Shown: positions 16,801-23,521 of the stretch, one piece after another
How positions within the stretch are numbered: position 1 is the first letter of the stretch
Layout of the letters: each line of letters begins with the position of its first letter
Origin: CADEDH01 sp965263455
GTDB taxonomy: Bacteria > Actinomycetota > Acidimicrobiia > Acidimicrobiales > SZUA-35
Assembly: GCA_965263455.1 (NCBI GenBank)
Contig: CBDHHN010000004.1
Location: forward strand, 1,798,001 to 1,862,000
Length of the DNA: 64,000 bases
Reading direction: 5' to 3'
Translations under genes and position numbers: made by a program
The notes under the pieces: model-generated
Told to the model about the DNA's origin: nothing
Database searches by the model: none
Seen by the model: the letters and a program-made list of their open reading frames with translations, nothing else

Positions 16801-18848
16801 TCGGCGATGCCACCCTGGGGGGCCCGGTCCGCAACGAGCTGGTGCCCCACCTGCTGACCGAGAACCCCGACGCCAGCATCGTCTACCTGTCGTGGGACGG
16901 GGCCGACGAGGGGGCGGCCCTGCTCCGGGCCTTCGGCAACGATCCGGGTCGAAAGGTCACCGTCATCGGCCACAGCTGGGGGGCGGACACCGCGTTCGAC
17001 ATCGTGGCCGGCGCGCCCGAGGTCGAAGGGGTGGACGTCGTCACCCTCGACCCCGTGGCCTGGTTCCCCAGCGATCGCCCAGCCAACGTCGGCTCGTGGC
17101 ACAACGTGCATGTCCCCGGCATCAACCACTGGTCGGACGCAGTGGCCGTCGTCGGGGGCCACCAGGGGCCACAGGACGAGGCCGACGGAGACCTCCGGGT
17201 GCCCGACACCCGGCTCGGCGGCGAGGACGGGCTCCACCACGGGGACGCCCTCGGCCTCTACGAGCTCCTGACCGCCGACGCCGACACGGCCGCCCTTGCT
17301 CCCCCGGTCTTGGCCGACGCGACAGCGGGCCCGTTCATCCCCGCCGCGGCCGCGCCCCTCACCGACTTCCAGTCGACGCTCCCCAACCCCGACCCCGACC
17401 CCGACCCCGGCCCCGACCCCGGCCCGACCGACTTCCGCCCGGTGACGCCACAACCTCCGTACACGCTCTCCCAGCTGCCGGTCCCGCCCGCGACGGCCGG
17501 ACCCCTGACCAAGGTCGGGCCGTTCGCCTTCAGCCGGGCCGACACCCAACTCGACGGTGCCAGCTACAAGCGGGGCGACGTCACGTACACGGTCGCCCAG
17601 TTCAGTCAGCAGCAGACCGGCTACAACGGCGAGACGGTCACCCACATCGAGCGGGACGGCGTCCATGTCCAGGCCGAGTCCAAGACGAGCCTTCGAGGGG
17701 GCGACCTGACCATCGGGGTCGAGCGCCGACAGGGCGACCTGTCCGTCGACACCAGCGGCCCCGGTCTCACCGGCGAGGCCGAGGGAACGTTCAGCACCAA
17801 CAAGGCCGAGCTCCGGGTCGGTGTGGGCAAGGGCGGATTGCTCGGCGTGAACTACGTCGAGGGTCACACCGATCTCCAGTTCACCGAGACCTCCACCGAG
17901 GCCGACGGCAGCACCACGGTCGAACGGGGAACCACGACCCAACACGATCACACGGTCCACCTCATCCGCGGCCAGGAGTACAAGCGCGACCTCCTGCCCA
18001 ACGGCCCGGGCCAGGCCGCCCTCGGCGGCCGGCTCCACGCCGAGTTGGGGGTGACCCTGGTCAACGAGCAGAAACACTCGATCATCACCAACAGCGCCGA
18101 TCCCCTCGCCTACACCATCAAGCAGAGTGACGTGACGGTGTCGGCCCTCGACGGGCTGGGCTACGGCGACCTGAAGGTCCAGGGCGGGGCCAAGAGTCCG
18201 GTCGCCGGCTCGGTCGCCGGCCGGAGCGACGTCGGTTTCGCCATGAACCTGTACGTCGATCAGGCAGAGTCGCTGCAGCGGGTCGAGGCCGGGCGCACCA
18301 CCGACGTCGACCGCAGCCGCCAGACCACCTACCAGCTTCCCGGCGGCATCGAACTGCACGACCGGACCATCGCCGAGGAGACCGACTACAACCGTGACGG
18401 CTCGGTGAGCCGGCAGACGCTCGTCGACCAGACGAGCAACCCGCTGACGGACTCGCTGTCGTCGAGCGCCACCGAGTTCGACCCCGACGGTTCGATGCGG
18501 AGCCAATCCAGGGAGCGGGTGGACAGCATCTTCGGCGACGTGCAGACCGACGGGTCGACCCAGCGCAACGCCGACGGGTCCGAGACGTCGACCACCTTCC
18601 GCCGGGAGGACGGCTACCTGACCGACACCACGACGGTCACCACGGTCGACCGGGCCGCCGACGGCAGCGGGACGACGCGGGAGGAGGTGGTCGAGGAGGG
18701 CCCGTTCTCGACCACCACCACAACGACGACCACCCGCCACGAGGCCGACGGCTCATCGTCGACCCGGGTCGAGGTCGACGGGGTCGAGGTTCCCGCCCCG
18801 CAGACCCCGGGTCCCCCACCGGCCCCGATCGTGGACGCCGCGCCCTAG
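13860..18848 (+). CDS. Giant multidomain protein with lipase-like alpha/beta-hydrolase domain, candidate secreted effector
   Basis: 1662 residues, beginning MASFSADTDLARELAAEF after an AAGGAGG site. Layout: helical N-terminal region (1-about 560); a hydrophobic stretch (about 585-610) followed by a Gly/Ala-rich segment to about 870 that resembles pore or membrane-inserting parts of large toxins; an alpha/beta-hydrolase core (about 980-1140) with GHSWG (Ser1039 as nucleophile), DPVAW (Asp1064) and candidate His1090 or His1126; a Asp-Pro repeat linker (about 1175-1190, NPDPDPDPGPDPGP); and a C-terminal beta-rich, Thr/Asp/Gly-rich region with repeated DGS motifs (1200-1650). It faces the EccC operon. 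The composite plan (helical leader, hydrophobic middle, enzymatic module, linker, repeats) fits a polymorphic-toxin-like or surface-acting lipase exported by that motor. Export and activity are inferred; the domain motifs are seen. Confidence 0.75.
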   Translation: MASFSADTDLARELAAEFRAAAVGTDELGATATRALALAELQADVPIRAEDLADLLDRGGIVIRQQADILDGLDIDIDRFAAELDQDPDVLADQLRFLTESGIGAEAGIVPLVLWDGTTPTPDSLRDVFPGLPAPGVDPALDDALLRLDLWLLPALQLGDADDVALDEQRLADLAVLGALLGAGEAEATYTQRVSYRDNGETEHRTETFTTTVLDLGGRTLFDFVVQAYVEDEALSRLGEIPSFEDLVAIIVDLDQAEFQTLVDGVNARHHGGDRDDEQRRDRALERLRQGYDHLDPAALVAAFGDDLSWLGAVLAGVADPPDDAVARDRLVAFANATGLSDAADFDGALTDLRHQRLIQGELVLGDPTAGRLLFTDPTVQGAVDLGLRNGTITDDQVADAERVGRLILGDGDADALDLDGPPAEFDPAYLVQALALRVDQGVLTDNQLIAALSYVNGAGTGRQQLDRLTNVLLGFQTLATTGPPVLTRRQMERAVGPDVWAFANSRAFQLGRRHKEGDEWVTDFSDVPTHLAGQTDQWLWIVDNLGVPGYHKRKWGSRRLHLGIDGTGEVAGFQVERIRKRTWLKMVVMAGFTLVAGITQQWYMVYALTAKAALDGYREGGWEGALTAGAQTLLLAWGGYTMANWLAPATAGGITATGGATVNAAVTGARLTSAGVGIHQSIENGDIVEGVVAGTRALSVGAQSLEWVDTAANLSAAADIADGVNQSIDAVDEGDWVGLAAGVAIAGAGSLNLGAGSGLVDADTAKQFRSAATSLKGVGRGTVKVDATVEAIEDGDVTAAVQNGLGAVAEGARLFGTDSFAAGQLGLDPETTAAVDVIADFATGGSTLTGSVDAARRGEVLEAIALVAQATTEIEGGSEASLVAHRAEQLRAILRVAEVFVDIDQYETYTELATALAPRVEALGEAGKPPPPDTPLAASVLFEPLASAGEQVWDRLTAARAEPVRFDEANDELILVVGGFGDATLGGPVRNELVPHLLTENPDASIVYLSWDGADEGAALLRAFGNDPGRKVTVIGHSWGADTAFDIVAGAPEVEGVDVVTLDPVAWFPSDRPANVGSWHNVHVPGINHWSDAVAVVGGHQGPQDEADGDLRVPDTRLGGEDGLHHGDALGLYELLTADADTAALAPPVLADATAGPFIPAAAAPLTDFQSTLPNPDPDPDPGPDPGPTDFRPVTPQPPYTLSQLPVPPATAGPLTKVGPFAFSRADTQLDGASYKRGDVTYTVAQFSQQQTGYNGETVTHIERDGVHVQAESKTSLRGGDLTIGVERRQGDLSVDTSGPGLTGEAEGTFSTNKAELRVGVGKGGLLGVNYVEGHTDLQFTETSTEADGSTTVERGTTTQHDHTVHLIRGQEYKRDLLPNGPGQAALGGRLHAELGVTLVNEQKHSIITNSADPLAYTIKQSDVTVSALDGLGYGDLKVQGGAKSPVAGSVAGRSDVGFAMNLYVDQAESLQRVEAGRTTDVDRSRQTTYQLPGGIELHDRTIAEETDYNRDGSVSRQTLVDQTSNPLTDSLSSSATEFDPDGSMRSQSRERVDSIFGDVQTDGSTQRNADGSETSTTFRREDGYLTDTTTVTTVDRAADGSGTTREEVVEEGPFSTTTTTTTTRHEADGSSSTRVEVDGVEVPAPQTPGPPPAPIVDAAP

Positions 18849-18887
18849 GGGCGGGAAGGATCCGGAATTTCCTGTCTGGCCGCGAAC

Positions 18888-18901
18888 CGTTCCCGAACCG
18901 G
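18888..18901. promoter_or_regulatory. Palindrome CGTTCCCGAACCGG before the PilM-like gene
   Basis: Reverse complement CCGGTTCGGGAACG differs by one base from the 13770-13783 element, 5 kb away. It lies in the 98-bp gap between the giant gene and the PilM-like gene, so the same factor may control both. Confidence 0.45.
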
Positions 18902-18946
18902 CCACGTACTGGTGAGGCGAGGAGGCGGCGTCCTCGGTGACGCCGA

Positions 18947-19816
18947 GTGACGATGACGTATTCGCTGACGCAGTCGTTCAAGGATTGGCTCGGTCTCGCC
19001 GGGCACACCACGGTCGCCGGGCTCCACGTCGATGGCGATCGGCTCTCGCTGGTGGCGGTCCGCCCGGGCCCGGTCCGGGTCGTGGCCGTGGCCCGAAGGC
19101 CGGTCACCGACGCCGCCGTGGTCGACGGCGAGATCCGGGTCGTGCCCAGGGTGGCGGTCGCCGTCAGGGAGATGGTGGCCGGCCTCAAGCTCCCGCCCGA
19201 CCTCGGGCTGGTGGCCGCCATCGAACCGGCCGAGGACCGGGTGACCGCCCTCGACGACGGGGGCGAGGCGGTGGTCACCGTACGCCGGGCGGCCCAGGAC
19301 CGACTCCGGGACACCGTCCACCGGGCCGGACTCCGACTCCTGGGGATCGACCCCGCGCCCCTGGCCCTGGCCCGAGTGGCCCGACTGGCGGGGCCCGACC
19401 CCGCCGCCGTCCAGGGTGCCTTCCGGTGGAGCGTCCTCACCGGCACGGCCTACACCGAGGCCGAGCGATCGGATCGACCCCGGCGGGTGCGGCTGGGGGT
19501 CGGCCCTGACCTCACCACCCTCCGCCCCCTGGCTGTCGACGACCTCCCGATCGAGGTGCCTCGGCGGCTGCGGCCACTGCTCGACCTCGACCGTGACGCC
19601 ATCGCCCTGGGGGCGGCCCTGGCCGCCTGCAATCTGCCACCCGTCGTGGACGTCCGACCCGCGGTCGAGGCCGCGGCCCACGACTGGGCCCTCCAGCCCG
19701 TTGGCGGGACCGACGTGCCGGCCGGCTCGTGGCCCGCTCCCACCGGGCGCCCGAGCCCGACCGATCCCCAGACCTCACCCCTGTCACTCGCCGGAGGCCA
19801 CCATGACCGCATCTGA
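18947..19816 (+). CDS. PilM-like actin-fold protein
   Basis: 289 residues from GTG 18947 (ATG 18953 is an alternative). VAGLHVDGDRLSLVAVRPG at the N-terminus, a VVDGEIRVVPRVAVAVREMV block and a late AIALGAALAACNL segment follow the pattern of PilM/FtsA-type actin-like proteins, which anchor type IV pilus assembly at the inner face of the membrane. The phosphate-binding loop is degenerate (GLHVDGDRLS rather than GxDxGxxxxK), so nucleotide binding is doubtful. The C-terminal 50 residues are Pro-rich. Its stop overlaps the next gene by 14 nt, suggesting that the two work together. No PilN, PilO or pilin genes are nearby. Similarity is by pattern only. Confidence 0.55.
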   Translation: MTMTYSLTQSFKDWLGLAGHTTVAGLHVDGDRLSLVAVRPGPVRVVAVARRPVTDAAVVDGEIRVVPRVAVAVREMVAGLKLPPDLGLVAAIEPAEDRVTALDDGGEAVVTVRRAAQDRLRDTVHRAGLRLLGIDPAPLALARVARLAGPDPAAVQGAFRWSVLTGTAYTEAERSDRPRRVRLGVGPDLTTLRPLAVDDLPIEVPRRLRPLLDLDRDAIALGAALAACNLPPVVDVRPAVEAAAHDWALQPVGGTDVPAGSWPAPTGRPSPTDPQTSPLSLAGGHHDRI

Positions 19817-21146
19817 CCTCGACCCGACGCCCACGGTCCTGGGCTCGACCCGGGCCTCGACCACGACCTACCTCCTCCGCCGCCTGGCGGTCGTCGCCCT
19901 CCTGGCGGCCGTGGCCCTGGGCGCGGCGGCGGTCCTCACCGGCAGGGCGGGGGCAAGCCTGAACTCGGTGCGGCTGACCGGGGGCGACGACGGCGTCTCC
20001 GCCCCACCGGATCCCGGTACCACCATCGTGGGCACGACCGATGCCGACGCCGACTCGGACGATGCCGGGCAGACCTCCCCCTCGACCTCGACCCCGACCT
20101 CGACCCCGACCTCGCTTCCGACCGACTCCGACACCGGCCCCGACGACGTCGCCGCCCCTGTGGCCGGGATCGCCCCCGACGCACCGGACCGGGCCAGCCG
20201 GCTGGTGGCGCAGACCCCGACCCGGGTTCTCGACACCAGGGCCGCGGCGACACCACCGCCGTCGCCGGGCGAGACCCATACGGTTGAGGTCCCCGGCGAC
20301 GCCACCGCCGTCGCCCTCTCCGTCACCCTGATCGAGGCCGAGCGGAGCGGTTCGGTGGTCGTCGACGGGCGGGCCGGCGCCGTCGAGGCCATCGCCGTAG
20401 GCGGACCCGGCTCGGCCGTGACCAACCTGGTCATCGTGCCGGTCGTGGGCGACGAGGCCACGGTCCGGTCCAGTGCCGGGGGACACCTCGTGGTCGATGT
20501 CGTGGGGCGCTTCGAGCAGGCCCCCGACGGCGCCGCCGACGGCCGGTTCGTGGCCCTCGACGGGGCCCGGATCACCTCGCTCGAGACCGCGGTCGACGGC
20601 CGGGAGACGGCCCTGGCCTTCGAGCCCACCGTCCCCGCCGACGCCACCGCCGTCCTGGCCGTGATCACGGCCGACGTGGGCGCCGACGGCGGCATCGTCC
20701 GCCTCGGACCCGAAGCCGACGCCTATGACCAACAGCTGATGTGGGGCCCCGCTGGCGGTACCCGACAGGTCCGCGGCCTGGCCCTCATCGAACCCGACGA
20801 GGCCGGAACGGCCGCCCTCCGCTACGACGGCGGTTCGGCCCTGACCGTCGACGCCGTCGGCTACTTCACCGGAGACGGGGCCGAGGTGGCGGTCGAAGGC
20901 CTGTACGTGCCGTCCGGCCCCCGCCTCCTCTACACCGGACCCATCGGACCCGACCAGCCGGTCGTGCTGCGCGACGTCCGGCCCGGCACCGGGATCGGCC
21001 TGGCCACCGTGGCCAGCCGGACCGACGGGGCCGGACGACTCTGGTCGGTCCTCACCCCCATCGCCGACGGCTCGGTCGAGGTGGCCGGCAGCGCCGACCT
21101 GGAGGCCGACATCACCCTGCTCGGGGTGTTCGTCGACGGCTCCTGA
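19803..21146 (+). CDS. Membrane-anchored surface protein with RVLDTR-type domain
   Basis: 447 residues from ATG 19803 with a CCGGAGG site. One membrane segment (about 25-47, LAVVALLAAVALGAAAVL) precedes a Thr/Pro/Ser/Asp-rich stalk (about 60-125). The outer part starts with QTPTRVLDTRAA and continues DATAVALSVTLIEAE and LVVDVVGRFEQ, the signature of a beta-rich module common in secreted actinobacterial proteins. A second, weaker copy of the module appears from about 250 (DATAVLAVITADV, LTVDAVGYF). Short cytoplasmic N-terminus and long outer part: likely type II topology. Overlap with the PilM-like gene suggests that the two proteins meet across the membrane, like PilM with PilN. That pairing is inferred. 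Confidence 0.72.
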   Translation: MTASDLDPTPTVLGSTRASTTTYLLRRLAVVALLAAVALGAAAVLTGRAGASLNSVRLTGGDDGVSAPPDPGTTIVGTTDADADSDDAGQTSPSTSTPTSTPTSLPTDSDTGPDDVAAPVAGIAPDAPDRASRLVAQTPTRVLDTRAAATPPPSPGETHTVEVPGDATAVALSVTLIEAERSGSVVVDGRAGAVEAIAVGGPGSAVTNLVIVPVVGDEATVRSSAGGHLVVDVVGRFEQAPDGAADGRFVALDGARITSLETAVDGRETALAFEPTVPADATAVLAVITADVGADGGIVRLGPEADAYDQQLMWGPAGGTRQVRGLALIEPDEAGTAALRYDGGSALTVDAVGYFTGDGAEVAVEGLYVPSGPRLLYTGPIGPDQPVVLRDVRPGTGIGLATVASRTDGAGRLWSVLTPIADGSVEVAGSADLEADITLLGVFVDGS

Positions 21147-21150
21147 GGTC

Positions 21151-21164
21151 GGCCCGGCCGGGCC
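21151..21164. other. 14-bp palindrome between convergent genes
   Basis: GGCCCGGCCGGGCC sits in the 31-bp gap between two convergent genes. It could help termination, but there is no loop and no T tract, so this is weak. Confidence 0.25.
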
Positions 21165-21177
21165 ACTGGTCTCGGGA

Positions 21178-21504
21178 TCAGGCCGCGGGGCTGGCCACGA
21201 CGGCCGTCCCGTAGGCCAGGATCTCGGCCCCGGCTCCCATCACGTCGGCGGTGGCGTACCGCAGGTTGATCACGGCGTTGGCGCCCTTGGCCTGGGCATC
21301 GGCCATCATCCGCTGGAGGGCCTCGTTGCGGGCCTCGACCATCATCTCGGTGTAGCCGGCGATCTCGCCGCCCACGATGGAGCGCAGACCGGCGCCGATG
21401 TCGCGGCCGATGTGCTTGGTGCGGACGGTGTTGCCCTGGGCCACGCCGAGGGCCTGGGTGATGGTGAAGCCGGGGATGGAGTCGGTGGTGACAACGGTGA
21501 TCAT
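21178..21504 (-). CDS. YbjQ/UPF0145 family protein
   Basis: 108 residues, close to the usual family length. It starts MITVVTTDSIPGFTITQALG and has the conserved GYTEMMVEARNEALQRM and GANAVINLRYAT blocks. YbjQ-type proteins form small beta/alpha oligomers and have been proposed to bind heavy metals, but no firm role is known. The gene stands alone, convergent with the surface protein gene and divergent from the oxidoreductase gene, with a TACGTT box 8 nt upstream of the ATG. Confidence 0.9.
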   Translation of the reverse strand: MITVVTTDSIPGFTITQALGVAQGNTVRTKHIGRDIGAGLRSIVGGEIAGYTEMMVEARNEALQRMMADAQAKGANAVINLRYATADVMGAGAEILAYGTAVVASPAA

Positions 21505-21546
21505 GACCGCTCAACGTAATCCGTCGGGCCCCGGTTCCCCGGCCCG

Positions 21547-21552
21547 TAGGCT
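21547..21552 (+). promoter_or_regulatory. Candidate -10 box (TAGGCT) for leaderless oxidoreductase gene
   Basis: TAGGCT followed by CGGACC and then ATG at 21559: 6-nt spacing, no ribosome binding site. Confidence 0.55.
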
Positions 21553-21558
21553 CGGACC

Positions 21559-22497
21559 ATGACTCGACCGTTCCGTTTCGGGGTGCAGACCAAGACGGCC
21601 GCAACTCGGGCCGAGTGGGTGGAGCTGGTCCGCAAGATCGAGGACCGGGGCTACGCCACGGTCACCATGCCCGACCACTTCGACGAACAGCTCGCCCCAT
21701 CGGTGGCGCTCATGGCGGCCGCCGATGCCACCGAGACCCTCCGCCTCGGGGCCCTGGTGTGGTGCAACGACTACCGCCATCCGGTGGTCTTCGCCAAGGA
21801 GGCCGCCACCCTCGACCTGCTGTCGGAGGGGCGGTTGGAATTGGGCATCGGGGCCGGGTGGATGACCACCGACTACGCAGGGGCGGGACTCACCCACGAT
21901 CGGGCCGGGGTCCGCATCGAGCGGATGACCGAAGCCGTCGAGGTACTCAAGGGTCTGTTCGCCGACGGGCCGTTCACCTACGAGGGCGAGCACTACCGCA
22001 TCGAAGGCATGGACGGTCGCCCGAAGCCGGTCCAGCAACCCCACCCGCCGTTCCTCATCGGTGGCGGCGGCCCCCGCATGCTGCGACTGGCCGGGCGGTT
22101 GGCCGACATCGTCGGGGTCAACCCCAACCTGGCCGCCGGGGCCATCACCGCCGACACCGCCCACGACGCACTGGCCTCCCGCTTCGAGGAGAAGATCGGG
22201 TGGGTGCGCGACGGCGCCGGCGACCGTTTCGACGACATCGAGCTCCAGATCCGGACCTTCATCGTGGCCGTGACCGACGAGGCCGACTCCCTGATCGAAT
22301 CGATGACGGGGGCCGGCGGGTTCAGCATCTCCACCGACGAGGTGCACCAGTCACCCCTGGTCCTCGTGGGCAGCCCGGCCAAGATCGCCGACGATCTCCG
22401 GGAGCGGCGGGAGCGGTTCGGGTTCAGCTACATCGTGGTCGGGGCCGACGAGTACGAGACGTTCGCCCCGGTGGTGGCCGAACTGGCCGGCACCTAG
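21559..22497 (+). CDS. LLM-class F420-dependent oxidoreductase
   Basis: 312 residues with the TIM-barrel pattern of luciferase-like monooxygenases: FRFGVQTKTA at strand 1, YATVTMPDHF, LRLGALVWCNDYRHPVVFAKE, LDLLSEGRLELGIGAGW and PPFLIGGGGPRMLRLA. The pattern is nearest to the actinobacterial TIGR03621-type group, which uses coenzyme F420 rather than FMN (family knowledge). The substrate is unknown. The stop overlaps the convergent hydrolase gene by 4 nt. It stands as a single gene behind a leaderless-type promoter. Confidence 0.9.
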   Translation: MTRPFRFGVQTKTAATRAEWVELVRKIEDRGYATVTMPDHFDEQLAPSVALMAAADATETLRLGALVWCNDYRHPVVFAKEAATLDLLSEGRLELGIGAGWMTTDYAGAGLTHDRAGVRIERMTEAVEVLKGLFADGPFTYEGEHYRIEGMDGRPKPVQQPHPPFLIGGGGPRMLRLAGRLADIVGVNPNLAAGAITADTAHDALASRFEEKIGWVRDGAGDRFDDIELQIRTFIVAVTDEADSLIESMTGAGGFSISTDEVHQSPLVLVGSPAKIADDLRERRERFGFSYIVVGADEYETFAPVVAELAGT

Positions 22498-23375
22498 CGC
22501 CTCCCCGACCTCGCCCCCGCACCGGGTCGGGGCCCGAACAGGGCGTCGACCGCCGCCGTCACCATCCCCCGGTTGGTGTGGCCCACGTCGGGCACGACCC
22601 GCACCTGCCACCGGAGGGGGAGCCCGTTGGCCGCGGCCAGGCGCTCGGCCGCAGCGGCGAAGGCCCGACCCCGGGCCAGCCGGTGCCGACCCTGGGCTTC
22701 GGCGCCGTCCGATCGTTCCAGATTGGGGTCGGCCGGGTCGGTGTCGTCGGCCCCGAGCAGCACCGTGAGGGGTCGGGCCAGGATCTCGGCCGGCCCGGGC
22801 CGGTCCGGAGCCCCCGAGAACCCGAAGGGGAAGGCCACCGCCGGATCGGGCTGGGTGTACCAACCGGCGTTGGCCGCCACCGCCCCGACGAGCCGGGGTC
22901 GGGGGTGGAACAGGACGTGACGGTGGACCAGTTGAGCCCCGGCCGAGTGGCCGTAGAGGTGATAGCCGCGGCGATGGGCGGTGTCGCCGCCGACCACGTC
23001 GTACAGCCACTCGATCACGGCCCCGGTCCAGCGCTCAGGTGGCGTGGGGCGATCCCGGTCGTCGGCCAGTCCGGCCAGGTTGTAGGCCCAGGTGGGGTAG
23101 CGACGGGCCGGTAGCTCGGGCACCAGCAGCAGGGCACCCCGCTCGGCGGCGGCCCGGGCCCAGACGTTCCGGTAGTGCTCGGCGTTGCGCCGCATGCCGG
23201 GCATCACGATCAGCACCGGGACGGCGCCCGACGGACGGGCCGGCGCCGGGGGTGGGATCTGGTAGTGGACGTCGACGGGGCGCCCCGGGGCCGGACCCCG
23301 GGGGCCCGGGTCGAGGGAGAAGCAACCCGATCCGCCCGGTGCCGACCCGGCGAGGGCGGCCCGCGGGTCGTTCAT
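22494..23375 (-). CDS. Alpha/beta-hydrolase family protein
   Basis: 293 residues. VLIVMPGMRRNAEHYRNVW forms the oxyanion-side strand, YGHSAGAQLVHR holds the nucleophile Ser (GHSAG), LTVLLGADDTDP is the acid strand and VPDVGHTNRGM supplies the His. All triad positions are therefore present. There is no clear signal peptide; the first 35 residues are Pro/Gly-rich. The fold is close to poly(3-hydroxybutyrate) depolymerase- or feruloyl esterase-like hydrolases, but no substrate can be named. It ends overlapping the oxidoreductase stop and is followed upstream by a 146-bp gap with hexamer repeats. Confidence 0.85.
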   Translation of the reverse strand: MNDPRAALAGSAPGGSGCFSLDPGPRGPAPGRPVDVHYQIPPPAPARPSGAVPVLIVMPGMRRNAEHYRNVWARAAAERGALLLVPELPARRYPTWAYNLAGLADDRDRPTPPERWTGAVIEWLYDVVGGDTAHRRGYHLYGHSAGAQLVHRHVLFHPRPRLVGAVAANAGWYTQPDPAVAFPFGFSGAPDRPGPAEILARPLTVLLGADDTDPADPNLERSDGAEAQGRHRLARGRAFAAAAERLAAANGLPLRWQVRVVPDVGHTNRGMVTAAVDALFGPRPGAGARSGRR

Positions 23376-23426
23376 CGTCGCCGGTGCCGCCGTCGGCGAC
23401 CGCGACCGAAGTCAAGACCGAAGACC

Positions 23427-23480
23427 GAGGTCGAGGTCGAGGCCGAGGTCGAGGTCGAGGTCAAGACCGAGGTCGAGGCC
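23427..23480. repeat. Tandem hexamer repeat, nine units of GAGGTC type
   Basis: Nine consecutive hexamers. Six are GAGGTC, two are GAGGCC and one is AAGACC. They lie between the hydrolase start (23375) and the helD stop (23522). Related units continue more loosely on both sides. The block is intergenic and of slippage type; it may change the spacing of the hydrolase promoter. Confidence 0.8.
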
Positions 23481-23521
23481 GCGACCCGGACCGCCGGGCG
23501 ACACCGATCCGCTCCGACCGC

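Noticed and set aside
14721..18740. Long open frame on the - strand (about 1340 codons)
   Set aside because: It is the complement of the giant gene, has no recognisable domain and no start signal, while the + strand has a strong ribosome binding site and a hydrolase core.
23427..23480. Possible CRISPR array
   Set aside because: Units are 6 bp and contiguous, without spacers or cas genes.
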